A stretch of 64,000 bases of DNA from NCBI RefSeq assembly GCF_000715015.1, contig NZ_JMIW01000006.1, positions 219,001 through 283,000 of the forward strand, read 5' to 3'. The translations under genes were made by a program, and so were the position numbers. Below are positions 1 through 8,285 of the stretch, one piece after another; positions within the stretch are counted from its first letter, which is position 1, and every line of letters starts with the position of its first letter. The notes beneath the pieces are model-generated. The model was given only the letters and a program-made list of their open reading frames with translations, made no database searches and was not told the origin of the DNA. This DNA comes from Erythrobacter longus (GTDB lineage Bacteria > Pseudomonadota > Alphaproteobacteria > Sphingomonadales > Sphingomonadaceae).

Positions 1-60
1 CAGGCCGATCGCTGCCAGCACGAGACGTGAAAATATGGAGCGCCGGGCTTCCAAAGTCAT
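1..60 (-). CDS. Sensor histidine kinase, N-terminal fragment (cut by window edge)
   Basis: Only the first 20 codons are inside the window. They start at an ATG (60-58) that overlaps the TGA of the response regulator as ATGA. The translated start reads MTLEARRSIFSRLVLAAIGL, basic residues followed by a hydrophobic stretch, as in the first membrane segment of a sensor kinase. Translational coupling directly behind an OmpR-type regulator makes a membrane histidine kinase the natural reading. The kinase domains lie outside the window, so this is inference from context. Confidence 0.6.
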   Translation of the reverse strand, partial: MTLEARRSIFSRLVLAAIGL

Positions 61-749
61 TTGCCTTCAAGAATGCGGTAGCCAGAGCCAAAGATTGTTT
101 CGAGCGCAGGCGTGCCAAAACCTTCTTCAAGCTTGCGCCGTAACCGTCCAATGTTGACATCAACCACATTGGTTTGCGGATCAAAGTCGATATTCCAGAC
201 ATCGCGCAAAAGCATCTCGCGCGTGACCATTTCGCCAGCGTTTTCCATAAAATAGCGGAATAGTTCGAATTCCTTGGGACTAAGCGAAAGGTGTTGGTTG
301 TCACGAAACGCAGTGCGCGCTTTCAAATGGCATTCAAATGAGCCGTAAATGATCACAGCCTGGTGCTCTTTGCCAGCAGAGCGCCGGTGGAGAGCCCGCA
401 ACCGGGCCATCAATTCATCGGGTTCGTAAGGCTTTGCCATGTAGTCATCTGCGCCTGCATCAAGCCCTTCGGCCCGGTCACTGCTTCGGCCCAAAGCGCT
501 CATTATCAAGATCGGTGTGCCAATTCCGCTTTCGCGAAGGCGCCGGGTGATCGTCAGGCCGTCAATGTCGCCAAGCATCCGGTCAAGGATGATAACATCA
601 AACGCCTCCATGCCTGCCCTTAAAAGAGCAGCGCTGCCATTCTCTTCCCAGATCAGCACATCGCCGCTTGCCTGAGCCAATTCGCTTACCGCAGCGGCGG
701 TGCGTTGATCATCCTCAACATAGAGAATTCTGAGCGGTGTATTTGTCAT
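57..749 (-). CDS. OmpR/PhoB-type response regulator
   Basis: This 230-residue protein has an N-terminal receiver domain and a C-terminal winged-helix DNA-binding domain. Visible receiver residues are the acidic pair in YVEDD (D13, D14), the phospho-acceptor D56 in ILDRMLG, and K106 in MAKPYEP. The C-terminal half carries the LSPKEFELFRYFMENAG and VVDVNIGRLRRKL segments typical of the OmpR wing and recognition helix. An ATG 20 codons upstream (809) is possible, but the conserved domain starts right after the ATG at 749, which follows a GGGGGA stretch. It is coupled by ATGA to a downstream kinase gene. It lies next to the SH3 and Slam-type genes, which share an upstream direct-repeat element, so it may regulate them; that link is inference. 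Confidence 0.95.
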   Translation of the reverse strand: MTNTPLRILYVEDDQRTAAAVSELAQASGDVLIWEENGSAALLRAGMEAFDVIILDRMLGDIDGLTITRRLRESGIGTPILIMSALGRSSDRAEGLDAGADDYMAKPYEPDELMARLRALHRRSAGKEHQAVIIYGSFECHLKARTAFRDNQHLSLSPKEFELFRYFMENAGEMVTREMLLRDVWNIDFDPQTNVVDVNIGRLRRKLEEGFGTPALETIFGSGYRILEGK

Positions 750-845
750 TCCCCCATCCCGGCCACATTGAACGACCGCATGACTTTGTGCTGCGTCATG
801 AGTTGCCATTGCTTAGCCTTCCCTGCAAGCGAACGATTAAGACGA

Positions 846-906
846 ACAAAAAGGCGCCCAAAGGGCAGGCTGTACCAGGCTTGCACAAAGCCGATGCAGC
901 CTGCCC
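846..906 (-). terminator. Strong nested hairpin terminator downstream of the SH3-domain gene
   Basis: A perfect 10-bp stem (863-872 with 897-906, GGGCAGGCTG arms) encloses a second small hairpin (GGCTT with AAGCC). Read on the minus strand it is followed by TTTGGGCGCC and then TTTTT. It lies 12 nt beyond the stop of the SH3-domain gene, the expected place for an intrinsic terminator separating it from the response regulator. Confidence 0.7.
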
Positions 907-917
907 CCTCGGGTCGC

Positions 918-1790
918 TCAGTTAAGCGATTCGACCGATACCCATCCTTTGGTGCCAAAGTTGTCTTCAACTTCAACAAACAAACCTTCACGTCGACCGG
1001 TGGTATTGAGCGTTGTACCAGGCTCTAACCCGCGAACAGCTTCGCCATCGGCCATGGGCATCGCCATCATTGAAGTAGCAACAGTGACAGTCGTGATATT
1101 GGCGTTTTTTGATGCAACGCTGACCGCTGGCACCGAAGCGATCACAGCATCTTGAGCAACAACTTCATTGAAGGCGATGACAAAGGCTTCGACCAATTGC
1201 TTGCCGGTGCGGCTATCGCGATAGCCGACTTGATCGGCGCGTGCGATCCATGGCGATGATCCGCGAAAATCTAGCGAACTGCGCTTGACCGTAGCAGAGC
1301 CGGTAACAATGGTCTGGCCGGTCGCAGGCGAAAGCAGTTTGATGCCGGCGGCCACGCGCTTTTTCTTGCCGCCAAACATATTGAACATGCCCACAACCGC
1401 GCCTGCACCAGGCACTCGGCCCAGGACCTGCCCAGCTGCGCCTGAACGCACTAAGCCTTCAACCGCTGCCGACTTGGCGATTTCAATCGATTGATCGACC
1501 TCTTCGCTAGACCCGGCGATGACATTCATCAGAAAGTCGGCAGGTTGGCCGCTGGCCGCGGAATGGGGCGTGAAACAACCAGAGTCGATTGCGAAAGAAT
1601 TGATAAGCTCGCGCGGTGAACCAAGGTCGAACTCCGCCCAGCCTTGCGTGTCGCCATCAACAACCGCAATAGTGCCAAGGCTCTCCTCGCAAGTCACAAG
1701 TTCAAGATCATCATCTGCCATTGCCGATGTTGGCGCACAAAGTGCCGCGATAATGGCGATGCTGGCCATACCTGATTTAAAGTGTTTCAT
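918..1790 (-). CDS. Secreted SH3-domain protein of unknown function
   Basis: The start is the ATG at 1790, preceded by GAGGGGAATGAAGC. It gives 290 residues with a signal peptide (MKHFKSGMASIAII...TSAMA, then DDD). The middle (about 120-230) contains a glycine-rich stretch with FGGKKKR and a segment TGQTIVTGSATVKRSS followed by residues predicted to form strands, vaguely like periplasmic assembly factors; I do not recognise the family. The last about 45 residues (VRGLEPGTTLNTTG...GWVSVESLN) match a bacterial SH3-type fold, often a peptidoglycan or protein contact. It has its own upstream region with the 17-nt element seen upstream of the Slam-type operon, so it is probably co-regulated with that system. 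Confidence 0.8.
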   Translation of the reverse strand: MKHFKSGMASIAIIAALCAPTSAMADDDLELVTCEESLGTIAVVDGDTQGWAEFDLGSPRELINSFAIDSGCFTPHSAASGQPADFLMNVIAGSSEEVDQSIEIAKSAAVEGLVRSGAAGQVLGRVPGAGAVVGMFNMFGGKKKRVAAGIKLLSPATGQTIVTGSATVKRSSLDFRGSSPWIARADQVGYRDSRTGKQLVEAFVIAFNEVVAQDAVIASVPAVSVASKNANITTVTVATSMMAMPMADGEAVRGLEPGTTLNTTGRREGLFVEVEDNFGTKGWVSVESLN

Positions 1791-1872
1791 TGCTTCATTC
1801 CCCTCGCATTGTTCTGCTTGCAGTTGTGTCGCAAGGGCTTTGAGGGGACCACACACAGCTTCTGTCACATGG

Positions 1873-1889
1873 ATGACAATAGCTGTTAG
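1873..1889. promoter_or_regulatory. Shared 17-nt upstream element, copy 1
   Basis: ATGACAATAGCTGTTAG lies 83-99 nt upstream of the SH3 gene start (1790). It differs at one base from 8230-8246, upstream of the Slam-type operon. On the minus strand the region reads TAACAG, TGTCAT, TGACAG at 10-11 bp spacing, the arrangement OmpR/PhoB-family regulators usually bind. Binding by the response regulator at 57-749 is inference. Confidence 0.5.
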
Positions 1890-1910
1890 AATTGTGGTCC
1901 CCTTGGCTAA

Positions 1911-4900
1911 TCAGCGCATCTGGCGTTGTTCACCCCATGTAATCGTTCCGCCCATGATGGCCTCAATGTCAGCAATCGCCGCGGCCCTTTCGGCAGGTCC
2001 AATCGCGCCTTTGAGACCAGGTGCAATCGGCTGCGAAACCGAAACAGAACCATCAGCCGGATTATCACCGCCAGGCAGAGGCCCTACACCCCAACGGCCC
2101 CAATCGGTGGGAACCGCGGGCGTTTGCATCGGCGCGGCAGCGAGCGCATTTTGAACCGGATCAACAATCGACGCGGCTGCACCTTCTTGCCCGAATATCG
2201 CGAGGCCCGACGCAGCGACAACGCGGCCAAGGCCGCTGTCGGTCACATTCATCGCAAGCGCTGCATAGGCAGCGTCATCGCCATACAGCGTACCGCTGAC
2301 ATTGACGAAGCAACTTATCGAGCAGGTGTCTCCAGTTGAGGTGACGGTACCAACCGAGTTGGTGTAAGAACCGCCAAATGTAAAGCCTGCGCTGCCGACG
2401 ACGAGGTTGATATCGCTGCTTGCCGGATTGGCTGCACCGCCGTTGGTCGACACAGACCAGCTGCGCCCGCCAACGGCCATGGTAAGGTCGTAGCCGACAA
2501 GGTTGCTTGCTCCAAAAGCGATGGCAAGATCGCCCGTGAGCGTGCCGGGCGCAGAGCCCGCGTTATCGGTTGCTGAAGTTCCACCGATCAGCTCGTAGGC
2601 GATCGTGCCGCCGGGCAGGCTTGTAGTGACTTCGCCGGTCATCACATGATAGCCGCCATTGGCGCCCACGGGGAAATCGAGATTGCCAAGAAGGCCAGCG
2701 GTTTGAACCGTGCCATTGGTCCATCTCGCCCACGCCACTTCACCCAAATCGGTGGCTTCAACGATGGTGGTGTCGTTGCTGGAGACGGTGCCCACGAGCG
2801 ATGACATACCCGTGATCTGGCCATTGACGAAGTCGGCCGACCCACCAAAACCGGTGTTAAGCGAACCGTCGAGATAGGCGTAGTACACCTGACCATCGCG
2901 TGTGCCGGTAAAGCCGGTGCCGGTGCTGCCGCCGCCTGCACCACCATCATAAACACCATTCCCGAAAATCGCGGCACCATCGATACGCCTGGTGTTGATT
3001 GTGGCATCGACCGTGGTGGTCGCCGAATAGGTCAGGCCAAGCTGGTTGATATCGGCACCAGCGAAATAGCCTGCGAACGAAATCGTGCAATTGGCATCGC
3101 AAGCGTTGTCGCTGGTGGTGATACCGCTACCGAGCACCGAGAAATTCACATTGCGCCCTTGTGTCACGCGGAACTCTGATGTGCTTTGCGAGGCATTGGC
3201 GATGCCGCCTTCGGTGGAGAAGCCATAGACATAATCGCCGGTGGCCGTTGGCATGGTGATCTGGCCTTCGATGGCTACACGGTTGGTGGAGCCGAAAAGC
3301 ACGGCCATATCCGCTTCGAACTTGCCTGGGGCTAGCGAGCCATCGGCGATAGTGGGTGCAGTGGCTGCTATCAGTTGATAATCGATGCGACCCATCGTTG
3401 GGAGCACGAAGGCACCCATCGAAGTGGGAGCCGCGATTAGGTAATGCAGTCCTTGTGTACCTGATAGCGTGGTGTCCTCGGAGGGATTGGTACTGCTGAC
3501 ATACAAGCCATCTCTCCAACGCCCGATGGCGAAGCGGTCATTGGTCGAGATATCGGTGACCATGGCCGTACCGATGCTGCGCGGGCGGAAGCTGTCATCG
3601 ATTGCCGTGACACCCCGAGCTTCATTGAAATCGACGGTAGTGGCGCTGAAACCGCTCAAGCGCGTCGATGGTCCTGCAAGATTAAAGTTCACCCCGCTGG
3701 TCGCCGTAAAATCGCTCTGAGTGGCAAGGATCAACGGCGTACCTGCATCGCCGCCATTGCCGCCGCCCGTTCCGACGCCACCGGGCAGGGTGCCAAGGCT
3801 GGCCAAGGCGGTGCCGTTTTGGCCATAAACCGCCAGACCGCTGACATTGGAGAACCTGGCGTCAGTGGTACCGTTGGCGACGGCCGAGATTTGATAGGCA
3901 AAGCCCGCATATGGCGCGCCATCGCCAAACAGCGAACCGAACACGCGGGTTGAACAGGACACTGCGCAAGAGCCTTCGATCAAGGCGGTAGTGGTCAATT
4001 CTGTGCCAGAGGTGAAACTGAAGCGCCCATCTGCGCCGACCAACAGCCCTTGCGCATCGGGATCATCCGCGCCGCCAGCAGTGCGTGTATTCCACCCGCG
4101 CCCACCGAAATAGACATCGAAATCGAGGCCCACTTCGGGGATGGTTTTGAAAGCAATCGCCATCCGCCCGGAGAATGATCCGGTGGTGCCTTGTTCGACA
4201 AACACGTCAGTAGGCAATGTGCCACCAACCAGTGCGTATTCGACGGTTCCGGTAGTAGGTATACTGGTAGCGAAATTGCCAACCAGCAAATGCGTGTTCT
4301 GATTTGTGGCTTGCCCGTTCGCAACCGCGTTTTCATAGCGGGTGAAAGCCACATCATTGCCAAAGCGGCCATGCTCACGCAGCGTGCCTGCCGTTGTAGC
4401 ATGATCGGTGACTACGCCGCTGGACGATGTTGTGGTCGTGATCTGGCCATCGGTTGTCACAGTGGCAGCCCTGGCTGGACCGAACGAGCTAACCCCTGGT
4501 TGCAATATGGCCCTATAATTATTCTCGAAATTTGTTCCTTGACCACCTGAAAGACCGGCAAAATCGTTCGGATTGCCTCCGCCAAGAAGGAAAGCGTAAT
4601 AGTCGACAAAGAACGAATTAAGGTTGCCAAACCCAGCAAGTCCGCCCTGCAGGCCAGCGAGCGCGGCAAGGTACTGCTCAATCGTCACTGCATCCAGAAC
4701 GGTATATTCGCTTGGCAAATTGCCCGCTTCGAGGAAGGCGAAATAGGCGTTTAGCTGCGCCACATAGTCGAGATAGATCGGTAGCGCCGCAAAGCCGTCA
4801 ACGGCCCCTCCGTTATCAAGAAAGGCGAAATAGGCTAACAGCAATGCGCCATTATCGCCAAGCAAGGTATCGACCTGACCTGATTGCTGAACCGCGTTGA

Positions 4901-6782
4901 AAAACTGCTGTAACGTGCCAAGATCGCCCTCAGTAAAGTCTGACGGCAGGCCATTGGCAGCCAGGAATACGGCATAGGCATTGAGAGCGGCAGCAAAGGC
5001 CGGGAAATCCGGCGGCACGGGAAGCTGCGCAAAGTTATCCGGGTTTCCACCACCAGAAACAAAGGCAAAATACGCCTGATAGAAATCAGCAAGATCGCCA
5101 AGGAAGAACTGCGTTGCACCTGCCGTCTCAAGCGCGGCGAGATATTGCGCGATCACCTCTTGTGAAAGAGGGGTATAGGCCGATGGAATACCGCCATTCT
5201 CAAGGAATGCGAAGTAAGCGGCAAGATCTGTCTGGTATCCTGCAAAGATGTTTGCAGGCAGTCCGACAAATGCATCAACATCGCCGCCCGCCTGCAAGAA
5301 TGCGAGGTAATCGGCGAAAAATTGGGCTTGGCCTTCTTCAAGGTTCGCAAGAAGCCCGGTGCGTGCAAGTGTCTCAAGATAGCTGCGCAAGGTCGCTTGA
5401 TTGAGCACGGTGTAGCTGCTTGGCCGCTCACCGCTGGCAAGGAATGCAAAATAGTCGGCAAGCGCGGTCTGGAACTGGCCTGCAAAACCGATCCCGCCAT
5501 TGTTCAGGAATGCTGTGATCAAGGCTTGATCGGCAGCGCTAAGCTGGAGCAGTAATCCGCTTTCCTGCAAGAATGCAATCGACTGCACGAGCGCTTCCTG
5601 ACTTGCGTCTGCAAACTCACTAGGAATGCCGCCAGACCGCAAGAATGCAAAATAGGCAGTCGTGAGGTCGGCAAAGGAGGAGGCAAACAGGTCGCGGTTT
5701 TGCCCGCTGGCGATGAACGCCAAATAGGCATCCGCAAGAACGCGATCCTGTGCGCCAAGCGCGGAAATTGCGCCGGTCCGGCTGATGAAAGCGAGGTAGG
5801 CGTCAATATCGCCTGCACTTGTATTGCCACTGGCAAAGCCGCTGGGCACGCCGCCTGCCCGGATCAATTCGAGGTAACTCAGTGTGAAACTGCTATACGT
5901 GGTCAGGAACTCGGCACCCGATGCTCCGCTTGCGAGAAAGGCAAGATAGGTTCTGATGATGTCGGCTTGTGCTGCATTAAAAGGCGATCCGCCATAAGCG
6001 CGCTCAAGGTCAGCCGCTGCCGCCACCAGCAGCGCCAGATCACCGCTGGGAAACCGATCAAGCGATGGGTTTGCAACGGCGGCCTCAACCCTGCGCCCTG
6101 CATCAATAATGTCAGAGGACGCACCCGCGGCCGCAAGTCCATCGCCAAGGGTCACCGGAATGCCGTTCAATGCCGCATTAACAGGCCCCGAATCGCCGCC
6201 AATGGCAACAATTTGTGCCGGGTCCAAGCCATCAGAAGACACATTGCCGGGTTGCTCAACCGCTCCATTGGCTATGGTGCGCGTGGGGCTCTCGCCAGAC
6301 TGCGCGCTCCACATTTGGCCTTCGCGATAGGGGCGTTGGCGTTTGCCCTCGGTGCCAACTCGAACAACGCCGGTGAGTGTGTGGCCAGAGGCTGTGCCGT
6401 CATTGGCTACCGAAAAACTGGATGAAGACGACGTGCCAACAATGCGCGCCACGACGCCGCCTGGCATTCGCACTTCCACCGGTGAATGCGCAGCGCCTGT
6501 GACTGTGATGGAGCCTTCAAAAAGGTCAATCGAGCCGTCTTCATTGATAGTGTATTGCGCCCCTTGTGTAATCGAGGCCATACCACCTGATGCCAGCCTG
6601 ATCTGTGTAATGCCTTGGGCTTGCGTGGTGCGTTTGCCTGGCACAATCTGCGCGTCAGACGAGGTGAAGATCACGTCGTTGGCAGCAACTGCTCCGGGTA
6701 CAAACCCTGTCAAAGCAAGGCTTGAACAACCAACCAAAAGGAAGCGCAGTTTGCGCGATGAAGTCATCGGAAACGAGGTCAT
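1911..6782 (-). CDS. Giant secreted FecR-domain / helical-repeat / TbpB-like barrel protein, probable Slam (type XI) cargo
   Basis: This is a 1623-residue exported protein. Residues 1-34 are a signal peptide ending AVAA. Residues about 40-160 form a FecR-like domain (IRLASGG, DLFEGSI, VRMPGGVVARIVGT). Residues about 274-745 hold about 19 copies of an AYFAFLxxGG-type helical motif. Residues about 806-990, 1070-1280 and 1345-1535 are three related beta modules, each with an RW or RY start, a YxLIGGT-like strand, a CxxxC pair, and an FxGxLFGDxAxYAG-like strand resembling the barrel domain of transferrin-binding-protein-B-type surface proteins. The ATG at 6782 has a good AGGAG site. The gene follows the Slam-type barrel protein by 21 nt, the order expected for transporter and cargo. 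A short LVGC sequence at 16-19 looks like a lipobox, but the hydrophobic core before it is too short. Biological role unknown. Confidence 0.85.
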   Translation of the reverse strand: MTSFPMTSSRKLRFLLVGCSSLALTGFVPGAVAANDVIFTSSDAQIVPGKRTTQAQGITQIRLASGGMASITQGAQYTINEDGSIDLFEGSITVTGAAHSPVEVRMPGGVVARIVGTSSSSSFSVANDGTASGHTLTGVVRVGTEGKRQRPYREGQMWSAQSGESPTRTIANGAVEQPGNVSSDGLDPAQIVAIGGDSGPVNAALNGIPVTLGDGLAAAGASSDIIDAGRRVEAAVANPSLDRFPSGDLALLVAAAADLERAYGGSPFNAAQADIIRTYLAFLASGASGAEFLTTYSSFTLSYLELIRAGGVPSGFASGNTSAGDIDAYLAFISRTGAISALGAQDRVLADAYLAFIASGQNRDLFASSFADLTTAYFAFLRSGGIPSEFADASQEALVQSIAFLQESGLLLQLSAADQALITAFLNNGGIGFAGQFQTALADYFAFLASGERPSSYTVLNQATLRSYLETLARTGLLANLEEGQAQFFADYLAFLQAGGDVDAFVGLPANIFAGYQTDLAAYFAFLENGGIPSAYTPLSQEVIAQYLAALETAGATQFFLGDLADFYQAYFAFVSGGGNPDNFAQLPVPPDFPAFAAALNAYAVFLAANGLPSDFTEGDLGTLQQFFNAVQQSGQVDTLLGDNGALLLAYFAFLDNGGAVDGFAALPIYLDYVAQLNAYFAFLEAGNLPSEYTVLDAVTIEQYLAALAGLQGGLAGFGNLNSFFVDYYAFLLGGGNPNDFAGLSGGQGTNFENNYRAILQPGVSSFGPARAATVTTDGQITTTTSSSGVVTDHATTAGTLREHGRFGNDVAFTRYENAVANGQATNQNTHLLVGNFATSIPTTGTVEYALVGGTLPTDVFVEQGTTGSFSGRMAIAFKTIPEVGLDFDVYFGGRGWNTRTAGGADDPDAQGLLVGADGRFSFTSGTELTTTALIEGSCAVSCSTRVFGSLFGDGAPYAGFAYQISAVANGTTDARFSNVSGLAVYGQNGTALASLGTLPGGVGTGGGNGGDAGTPLILATQSDFTATSGVNFNLAGPSTRLSGFSATTVDFNEARGVTAIDDSFRPRSIGTAMVTDISTNDRFAIGRWRDGLYVSSTNPSEDTTLSGTQGLHYLIAAPTSMGAFVLPTMGRIDYQLIAATAPTIADGSLAPGKFEADMAVLFGSTNRVAIEGQITMPTATGDYVYGFSTEGGIANASQSTSEFRVTQGRNVNFSVLGSGITTSDNACDANCTISFAGYFAGADINQLGLTYSATTTVDATINTRRIDGAAIFGNGVYDGGAGGGSTGTGFTGTRDGQVYYAYLDGSLNTGFGGSADFVNGQITGMSSLVGTVSSNDTTIVEATDLGEVAWARWTNGTVQTAGLLGNLDFPVGANGGYHVMTGEVTTSLPGGTIAYELIGGTSATDNAGSAPGTLTGDLAIAFGASNLVGYDLTMAVGGRSWSVSTNGGAANPASSDINLVVGSAGFTFGGSYTNSVGTVTSTGDTCSISCFVNVSGTLYGDDAAYAALAMNVTDSGLGRVVAASGLAIFGQEGAAASIVDPVQNALAAAPMQTPAVPTDWGRWGVGPLPGGDNPADGSVSVSQPIAPGLKGAIGPAERAAAIADIEAIMGGTITWGEQRQMR
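4548..5963 (-). repeat. Coding repeat region: about 19 AYFAFLxxGG helical motifs
   Basis: Residues about 274-745 of the giant protein repeat a unit of roughly 20-27 residues: an aromatic helix (AYFAFL or QYLAAL), a small turn (SGG, NGG, TG), then a polar helix. Two or three variants alternate to give a longer period of about 75 residues (YFAFLxxGGxPSxY, then SYLxxLxxTGxL, then DYxAFLxxGGxxxxF). The DNA copies are clearly diverged, so this is an old protein repeat and not recent tandem duplication. Confidence 0.85.
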
Positions 6783-6803
6783 GTCATATTCTCCTGATGG
6801 CGA

Positions 6804-8123
6804 TCAAAATTCGAACCGGGCACCGACCGACACGGTCCAACGTTCGAAGTCGAACAGAGCGATATTGCTCCAGTTGCGGGTGTAAGTGGCTGTGGGCTGG
6901 AGGAAGAGGCGGTCGAGCACGGCAACCTTGAGTCCCGCTCGAAGATCAAGCCTTTCATCCTCGCGCTCGGCCAAGAACAGGGGGTCGGGCGCGTCATGGC
7001 GTCTCAGGTCAAAAGCTGCTCCACCCACGACTGCGACACGTTTGGAAACGGGCAATTCTGCCCCGACATTGGCGGTTACAAAGCCAAAACTCTGCGCATC
7101 GCCTGCTGTGCGCCGGGTTTCTTCTTTGCCGCCCGTAAGGTTGATCGCGAACTGTTTGCCGACAAACCCAACGCCCGCTGCAAACCGGTCGGCATCGCGC
7201 AAGGGATCATTGTCAAAGTCGAGCCTGTTCCATTGTGCGGAAATGGTAAGCGCACGCCCACTTGCAATTGGCTTTGTGTATTGCGCAATCGCCCCGTAAC
7301 TTGTCCGAAAGCCGCTATCATCAAGCCAGAATTTCTGGACCTGGCCAGACAGCGACAGGACATCGCGATTGGCGAACGTGCGCGCATAACCAGCCGTTCC
7401 GGTGAGCGCGGCCTGATCGAAAGCACTGCTGTCGAAATTGTCGCGCCAGCTGCCGAGAGCGGAAGCGAAAAGACGATCTTGCCGACCGATCGCGGTCACT
7501 CCTGACACACCGGCGGTAACTTCGTAAAACTCGTCTTCCTGTGCGATCGCATTGGCACCAAGCTGTCCTGCGCCAAGGAAGCTGAACAGCGGGATCACAA
7601 TGGTATCGAGCTCGGTGGCGGTGTTGATATTGCTATCAAAGCCCAACCTCGTATCGACGAAACCGCTCACATCCGATCCGCCGCCTGCAATCTGGCGATC
7701 AAATTGACGGACAAATCCGGTGAAGCGTTGACGCACCGGATCGGGCAGCGTTGGGTCTTCCACGACGGTCGCAAATTGCTCTCGCGCTGTATCGATATCG
7801 CCTGCAAGGGCATAGGCACGCGCAAGCTCCGCTCTTGCCGCTGCATTGCCGGGTTTAACCGCAAGCACGCGCTGAAACGCGATGATCGCATCGCCAAAAC
7901 GTCCTGCATCCAGCGCGGCAATACCAAGCTGATAATCGAACGAAGGATCGCCCGCCCGCTCGCTTACTTGAGCATTGAGCGCATCAAATGCGCCTTGCGC
8001 AGCATTCTCTTCTGATTGCGTGGCTTCTTCATTTTGTGCGTGCGCTGTTATTGGTATCAAAATTCCGAATGAAGCGGCGCCCAGCATCGCTGCTTTGATC
8101 ACCAATCTACAAAGTCTGTTCAT
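6804..8123 (-). CDS. Slam-type (DUF560) outer-membrane secretion protein with TPR domain
   Basis: This 439-residue protein has a signal peptide (cleavage near AHAQNEE), a TPR region (about 45-150: FDYQLGIAALDAGRFGDAIIAFQRVLAVKPGN and the next unit), and then a beta-barrel from about 165 that ends in GARFEF with C-terminal phenylalanine. A TPR domain plus a 14-strand-type barrel ending in a YTRNWSNIALFDFERWT-like segment is the architecture of surface lipoprotein assembly modifiers, the outer-membrane component of type XI secretion. These proteins move TbpB-like barrel cargo to the cell surface. The next gene, 21 nt downstream, encodes a protein with three TbpB-like modules. An alternative is a generic TPR-plus-barrel outer-membrane protein without secretion activity. 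Confidence 0.8.
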   Translation of the reverse strand: MNRLCRLVIKAAMLGAASFGILIPITAHAQNEEATQSEENAAQGAFDALNAQVSERAGDPSFDYQLGIAALDAGRFGDAIIAFQRVLAVKPGNAAARAELARAYALAGDIDTAREQFATVVEDPTLPDPVRQRFTGFVRQFDRQIAGGGSDVSGFVDTRLGFDSNINTATELDTIVIPLFSFLGAGQLGANAIAQEDEFYEVTAGVSGVTAIGRQDRLFASALGSWRDNFDSSAFDQAALTGTAGYARTFANRDVLSLSGQVQKFWLDDSGFRTSYGAIAQYTKPIASGRALTISAQWNRLDFDNDPLRDADRFAAGVGFVGKQFAINLTGGKEETRRTAGDAQSFGFVTANVGAELPVSKRVAVVGGAAFDLRRHDAPDPLFLAEREDERLDLRAGLKVAVLDRLFLQPTATYTRNWSNIALFDFERWTVSVGARFEF

Positions 8124-8229
8124 CGTGTGCTTGCCCCCGGTTTGCCATCAATTGCCTCCGCAAAGGAGGCTCTGACAGAGCAATGGGGCAGTCACGCGGC
8201 TACGTCCGCTGACAAGCTTGGTTACGCTT

Positions 8230-8246
8230 ATGACAATCGCTGTTAG
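8230..8246. promoter_or_regulatory. Shared 17-nt upstream element, copy 2
   Basis: ATGACAATCGCTGTTAG lies 107-123 nt upstream of the Slam-type gene start (8123) and matches 1873-1889 at 16 of 17 positions. On the minus strand, TGTCAT, TAACCA and TGTCAG follow at 10-11 bp intervals. It probably is the promoter-proximal operator of the transporter-cargo operon. A 6-bp hairpin (8154-8170) lies between it and the gene. Confidence 0.5.
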
Positions 8247-8285
8247 GTGGCTGGAAAGTGTAAGGACCCCGGCGAAAATGCCGTC

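Noticed and set aside
6720-6782. Possible lipobox LVGC in the giant cargo protein
   Set aside because: Only about five hydrophobic residues precede the cysteine and the hydrophobic stretch continues to a normal AVAA cleavage site, so a standard signal peptide fits better.
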